From: Chrysoperla carnea
Taxonomy: Eukaryota; Arthropoda; Insecta; Neuroptera; Chrysopidae
NCBI RefSeq assembly: GCF_905475395.1
Contig: NC_058342.1
Span: 16,650,640 to 16,714,639 of the forward strand
Reading direction: 5' to 3'
DNA: 64,000 nucleotides
Below the pieces are notes generated by a model. It was not told the origin of the DNA, did no database searches, and saw nothing but the letters and a program-made list of their open reading frames with translations. Below are positions 61,001 through 64,000 of this stretch, piece by piece; position 1 is the first letter of the stretch, and each line of letters opens with the position of its first letter. Made by a program: the position numbers and the translations under genes.

Positions 61001-63865
61001 GTTACATTTTCCCGATTTTTGTCTTTTCCCGTTTTTAAATACATGAAATGTTTATATAAATAGGCGAGAAGGAGGCCGGTAACTCTACACTATCAAAATA
61101 TACTTCTTTACAATTAACTCAATTGTCAGAAAATTTGTCAACACTTTAACTCAATTTGAAGTAGCTTGGAGGTTTGAATAGCTTTTAAAACCGCAAAAAT
61201 CCATGATATTTCGATACAAAAAGAGGCAAAGCTGCTTGACACCTCCAAAAGGTCTTTCTTCGAAATATCTACATTCAGATTTTCAAATTTTTAGCGCATT
61301 TTAGAAAGGCTGTACGCAAAGCCTTAAAAATCGTGACAAATATAAAATTTCGACATAAAAAGGAAGACGGGGAGAGCTGACATTCTCAAAATGCACTCCC
61401 TTGACTACCTACATACAATTTTTTTACCCTTAAGCTCAATTTGAATTACTGCTCAGATGCGAAGACATTAAAAGATCGAAAAAAGCGGTTAGTCCACTGG
61501 GAATATCTTCGAAATTTTTGAAATCATTACTCCGTTTTTTTAACATTGAAACAATGGCTATAGATAAAAATAGAACTAATTGTTTAAGCACCGTCAGATT
61601 AGGTTAGAATGGCTGTCCTGGGATGGACTTCAGATCGGAGAGGTCGTCAAAAAAAGGCTGGCTCAAGTGAGTCCATCTACTCATGGCAAGAGCTGGACAG
61701 TGGCAGAGAAGATGAGACGTCGTTTCTTCCTCTTCCCCACTGTGACAGCTCCTGCGATAGTTGTGATGCACGTCAGGCCCACACGTTCAGCGTGCCTGCC
61801 GCCTAGCCAGTGTCCTTTGATAGCCATAACAATTTTGCTAATGGCCTTGGAGGCAAGCAATATAAGTTCTTTGGAACGCCTACGATTGCGTGCCATCTAT
61901 GACTGGTCTTTTTTAAAATATCGTCTTTAAGGAGCAGCTTGCAGTTTGCAAACGGAACTCCCGGATGCCTATTGATGCTTGTGTCCGGAAGCATTGTGCA
62001 TTTCTAGCAAGCTCGTCGGCTTAAAAATTTCCTCGAATGTCTATGTGTTCCGGTACCCATACCAGATTTATATTTATTTCTTCCGCCAATTCATTTAAAG
62101 ACGTAAACACTATTAAAAATAAAAAAATTTACAAACCGTTTTGAGAATTACAATCACAGCAACGATCGTTTCCTGGTAAACGTTGAATATATCGTATAAT
62201 TGCTTCCTGAAGTTCTAATAGACTAGCATTAACTTTTTCATTACCAGCACCAGAGGTTCCACCACTATGGATTGTTTTCTTCATCGATAATTCTTTACAA
62301 TTAACTAAGACAGACATCCAAGCGCGTTGATCTATTTCATCTTCTGCTTGAAAATGATATGTTCGATTATCTAGAAAAACAAATTTAAATTAAATACTTC
62401 TTCGTGAGAAACATATCGATTTACTGATACTTACAAGAAACTAAATCAAAGCCGCGCTTATCTTCGAGAACTGGTTTAATTTGACAGGTAAGTAAATGTA
62501 CTTGAGTCGGTGGTTTTGATTCGTCGGCATGGCATATGTAAAAAAACCCATCGGCTAATACTTGACATTTTCGTTTTTGCCAAACACGTCGCATTTTACC
62601 CTCGGATTTTTTCAATAAATGTCCGCTACGTGTTATACCTAAATTTCTGTCCCCTTGTAATTGATGTAACGAATAACCAGTTTCTTTGTCTTTACCACTT
62701 GAACACTTAAAATAAAAAATAAATGAAGTTAATATAGAGTGCTCAAAAAAAATTATACTAGTTTACATAAAATTTCATTGAGATGCACAAACAAAAATAA
62801 AACAAAAAATAATTTAAAAATCATATGTAGATATAGTTTCACAACGCTGAATCGATCTGACAATGCTGAACTCAAAGTCAACTACCAGATTTGTGGTCGC
62901 GTAATAGGCAGAGTGACGTATTTTTGTAATTGCAGGACAATTAAAATTAAATATTTAATTTCGAGACATAAAATTGAAAATTTGTTTTAAAGAATATACC
63001 AACGCGACTCACAAATGCTCGCTTGCGAGATAAGTTTGAAAATAAATAAATTGTTTAGAATACCCTGGTGAATCATTTCGAAAGACCACGATCATCAGCT
63101 GGTTCCATTAGAGAAGGAGAAATCGTACAAAAATTTCAGTAATTTCTTAGCAAATCTACTCGGTAAGCGATTTTTTTTAGTTGAAGCAGGCCAAACAAAA
63201 TTTGTATAGTACAAGACCACTGTCAGAGGAATAAAACGAATGCATATGTCAACGTAATATTCTAATTTCCGTCAGATTGTAAACTGGTTACAAAAAACCA
63301 CTCCAACAATGGCTAACGAAAACCAACTCATTGCGTTATGTTTAGTTGGTCTCGATTGAATTGGGGTGATTTTTGGGCTCTTCTTTGGAAGTCAAATTTA
63401 CAATTTTACTGGGCAGTCATGAATTGGATTTATAACACCCTCCCCCCACTTTCCCGTTGATCTTTGATACAGTGCATAATTCTGTATTTTCGAGGAAAAT
63501 ATGACCGCAAAAAATACATACCTCTTTATCAATTCCTGGAGCATTTCGTAACAATGATTTTAAATCCATTAAACGCCGACGTTCTTCGTCCTGTTTTTGT
63601 CGAATTTTTTGTAATTTGACACTTAAATCAGCTACATAGCCACCAAAATGTTCAATTGTTTTTAAACCATCTTGAAAATAACTACAAAAAAAAATACAAA
63701 CATTAAGAGAAAATCGATTCTATTTTCTGCGTCTCAAAAGTTTCAGTTTAAAAACTAGGAATAAATTCTTTATACTTACTTGGTTTGCGCATGGTAATAT
63801 TCGACTAAATGTTGTAGCAGTTCAATTCCTTTTTTCGTTTTAATTTCGTTAAATTTTAATAAATA
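51759..63865 (-). CDS. Asap: Asap, Arf GTPase-activating protein (3' ten exons, partial)
   Basis: Ten minus-strand exons join in one frame: 63780-63865, 63522-63681, 62435-62705, 62137-62370, 59995-60698, 59057-59176, 58792-58981, 57995-58195, 56899-57068 and 51759-52085. They total 2463 bases, 820 residues plus stop. Domain order in the visible part: end of BAR (residues 1-82), PH (about 109-198), ArfGAP zinc finger with CCDC (243-246) and CIEC (264-267) and the IHR arginine finger (272), ankyrin repeats (about 355-485), acidic and proline-rich linker (486-755), and SH3 (about 760-820). This order is specific to ASAP proteins, which speed GTP hydrolysis on Arf at membranes and bind phosphoinositide through PH and actin-regulating partners through SH3. 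The N-terminal BAR exons and start codon are outside the window. All junctions are GT..AG. Confidence 0.93.
52420..52670 (+). repeat. Tandem copies of a family shared with 16.1 kb
   Basis: 'ctactgaagatatggcag', 'aatgaa', 'attcaatatggcgaccac' occurs twice, about 165 bases apart, with 'gataattcttacgtcaat' between. A single copy is at 16030-16120. It lies just beyond the Asap last exon, inside the long intron. Confidence 0.65.
53740..53785. repeat. Small hairpin in Asap intron
   Basis: 'atttacttcattttatatt' and its near-perfect complement 'aatataaaatgaagtaaat' are separated by about a dozen bases. Confidence 0.65.
53815..54560. mobile_element. Foldback family C, two-armed copy in Asap intron
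   Basis: The left arm (53815-54135) and right arm (54290-54560) are inverted relative to each other. Shared blocks are the complement pair 'aaaatgttcttag' and 'ctaagaacattttt', and 'catgctcc'-like tips. The single arm at 2030-2410 is the same family. Confidence 0.6.
54905..55360 (+). mobile_element. Foldback element FB, single arm (copy 3)
   Basis: It matches the right halves of copies 1 and 2: 'cttatacgtcattaaaag', 'gtgcataaaggagtttatta', 'aaaatatcttaaatttcgg', 'ctgaagccaatgcaaaaa' and the end 'aaaaaggttcgtttactat'. The left arm is missing. Confidence 0.75.
56105..56310 (+). repeat. Possible tRNA-derived SINE
   Basis: 'ccaagtgagttaaggcgtcc' resembles the A-box half of a tRNA-Leu-type SINE head, and 'gcgaggtaatagactccacc' a degraded B box about 45 bases later. 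A second B-box-like 'ggaggttaaacccc' lies at 56279-56293. No target duplication was fixed. Confidence 0.4.
56388..56680 (+). pseudogene. Transposase N-terminal remnant (HTH type)
   Basis: A frame with NSKLLRDKFEEEETVRNTLK and NHSERLRLPTN resembles the 'KTI..L..KF.ETG.V....SGRP' helix-turn-helix domain of insect transposon proteins (DUF4817 type). A second frame continues with SSRLSLSTSLN, so there is a frameshift. The flank 'cggagtgtccca' resembles the ends of such elements. It is on the strand opposite to Asap, inside its long intron. Confidence 0.45.
56899..57068 (-). CDS. Asap: Asap exon, proline-rich linker 3
   Basis: It codes RPLNPPPPTPSPSNRLSNGR and ends NPIPPPRK. The acceptor TTTTACAG and donor GTAAGT are clear. 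A 4.8 kb intron follows. Confidence 0.85.
57195..57238. repeat. Compact 19-base-arm hairpin in Asap intron
   Basis: The left arm AAAAAACGCACGAATTTAC (57195-57213) and right arm (57220-57238) are complementary except at one position. The loop is six bases, ATAGAG. The run of T after the right arm is part of the stem. Confidence 0.85.
57546..57676. mobile_element. 131-base MITE with CTAG ends
   Basis: The ends CTAGGGAAATAATATTA and TATATTATTTCTCTAG form about 16-base inverted repeats. The body matches 41216-41325. It lies in an Asap intron. Confidence 0.65.
57995..58195 (-). CDS. Asap: Asap exon, proline-rich linker 2
   Basis: It codes LKKRIAPLPPGSSLYGTLPS and SHSRTISDPMMPAQPP, like the KRTLSDPP region of vertebrate ASAP1. 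The frame fits both neighbours. Confidence 0.85.
58255..58610 (-). repeat. Tandem array, about 110-base unit, in Asap intron
   Basis: 'aaggttgtgtc' then 'aataacttttc' and 'ctacgaaaattttcacag' recur at about 58259, 58369, 58478 and 58589, giving a little over three units with 10-20% divergence. The array begins about 60 bases outside the 57995-58195 exon. Confidence 0.8.
58792..58981 (-). CDS. Asap: Asap exon, proline-rich linker 1
   Basis: It is rich in Ser and Arg, then MPPPPPPQIRKPVI, a likely SH3 ligand. The acceptor is TTTTTAG and the donor GTAAGT. Confidence 0.85.
59057..59176 (-). CDS. Asap: Asap exon, acidic linker
   Basis: It codes IDWNLTHDDGSTDFSEDETI, corresponding to the acidic segment after the ankyrin repeats of ASAP proteins. 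It has 120 bases and phase 0 at both ends, so it could be skipped without a frame change. Confidence 0.85.
59995..60698 (-). CDS. Asap: Asap exon, ArfGAP catalytic core and ankyrin repeats
   Basis: It begins with the second half of the zinc finger (TWLSTNFGILVCIECSGIHR), spaced C-x2-C-x17-C-x2-C from the first cysteines. It then runs through GVHISRIQSLTLDNL and AKYVDKRF to the ankyrin repeats (ETALHLVV, NTALHICALHNKTECMKLLL and GKTPMDIAQEMG). It is the longest exon of the gene, 704 bases. Confidence 0.94.
60699..61599 (-). other. Asap intron, rest of the ArfGAP intron
   Basis: No exon or repeat boundary other than the LINE remnant could be supported. Confidence 0.4.
61600..62080 (-). pseudogene. 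Non-LTR retrotransposon RNase H and tail remnant
   Basis: Minus-strand frames read VWVPEHIDIRGNF, then after a stop ADELARNAQC (the end of an RNase H domain, usual form 'WVPGH.GI.GNE.ADELAR'), then KGHWLGGRHAERVGL and, in another frame, SCHSGEEEETTSHLLCHCPA. This is the RNase H plus zinc-type tail of R1/I-like LINEs. A stop and frameshifts show it is dead. It lies in the Asap intron between 62136 and 60699, in the same orientation as Asap. Confidence 0.7.
62137..62370 (-). CDS. Asap: Asap exon, PH end and start of ArfGAP zinc finger
   Basis: It codes NRTYHFQAEDEIDQRAWMSV, with the invariant PH Trp in AWM, then LPGNDRCCDCNSQN, the first cysteine pair of the ArfGAP zinc finger. A 64-base intron separates it from the PH exon. 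Confidence 0.92.
62435..62705 (-). CDS. Asap: Asap exon, PH domain
   Basis: It codes GITRSGHLLKKSEGKMRRVW and QKRKCQVLADGFFYICH, the first strands of the PH domain. The Lys/Arg-rich loop fits phosphoinositide binding. Confidence 0.92.
62706..63521 (-). other. Asap intron between BAR and PH exons
   Basis: No open frame, RNA or repeat was recognised. Confidence 0.4.
63522..63681 (-). CDS. Asap: Asap exon, BAR domain end
   Basis: It codes YFQDGLKTIEHFGGYVADLS and ends SLLRNAPGIDKE. The acceptor is TTGTAG and the donor GTATGT. The intron before it is only 98 bases. Confidence 0.92.
63780..63865 (-). CDS. Asap: Asap exon, BAR domain part 1
   Basis: It codes YLLKFNEIKTKKGIELLQHL and on to HAQT, a highly conserved BAR helix of ASAP proteins. 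The donor is GTAAGT. The preceding exons lie beyond the window. Confidence 0.9.
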
Positions 63866-64000
63866 CTACGAAAAAAAAAACAAATATAACTCATAAACCA
63901 TAAAACTATACTTCTCAAAAGTATTAAACGATAATTTTTTACACAAAAAATTTTACTGAAATTTCACAAAGCTGTATTTTTGCGAATCTATAATACTTGC

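Noticed and set aside
61580..61930. 116-codon plus-strand frame
   Set aside because: It is antisense to the LINE remnant, whose minus-strand RNase H motifs are the real signal.
1..64000. Bacterial, viral or organellar insertions
   Set aside because: No rRNA, tRNA, phage, viral or mitochondrial gene pattern was seen in either strand.

Overview
The window looks like nuclear DNA from an insect. It is very AT-rich, its genes are split by introns with GT..AG ends, it carries insect transposon families, and both identifiable genes are animal genes of insect type. The species cannot be read from the sequence. No bacterial, organellar or viral gene was recognised.

Two genes stand convergently. On the plus strand, 25164-32666 holds a complete four-exon gene for a 688-residue scaffold protein with two C-terminal PDZ domains. 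Its second PDZ resembles the IL16/PDZD2 type, and an insect big bang or Slip1 relationship is possible. On the minus strand, 51759-63865 holds the last ten exons (820 codons) of Asap, an Arf GTPase-activating protein. In protein order these give the end of the BAR domain, PH, ArfGAP zinc finger, ankyrin repeats, an acidic and proline-rich linker, and SH3. The N-terminal exons lie beyond base 64000. The splice phases of all joined exons agree in both genes.

The remaining sequence is mostly decayed mobile DNA. Bases 1-25 kb have no host gene. They contain PIF/Harbinger-like, pogo-like and unclassified inverted-repeat elements, a non-autonomous Helitron (13708-14222), a broken hAT-like transposase (10790-11176), a LINE remnant (19396-19600) and several families seen two to five times in this window. 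Bases 33-51 kb, between the two genes, are similar: nested palindromes at 33.1-34.1 kb, a Harbinger-like MITE at 35.35 kb, tandem arrays at 37.5, 46 and 50.4 kb, and a 1.2 kb foldback element at 44.2-45.4 kb.

Inverted repeats dominate at every scale. A foldback family about 1 kb long has two two-armed copies (31.5-32.5 and 44.2-45.4 kb) and one single arm (54.9-55.4 kb). One two-armed copy lies in the last intron of the PDZ gene, about 70 bases from the exon 4 acceptor. Another inverted pair flanks exon 3 of the same gene. These make the PDZ gene transcript a candidate for long intronic hairpins, RNA editing, small RNA production or back-splicing. This is inference; the sequence shows only the geometry.
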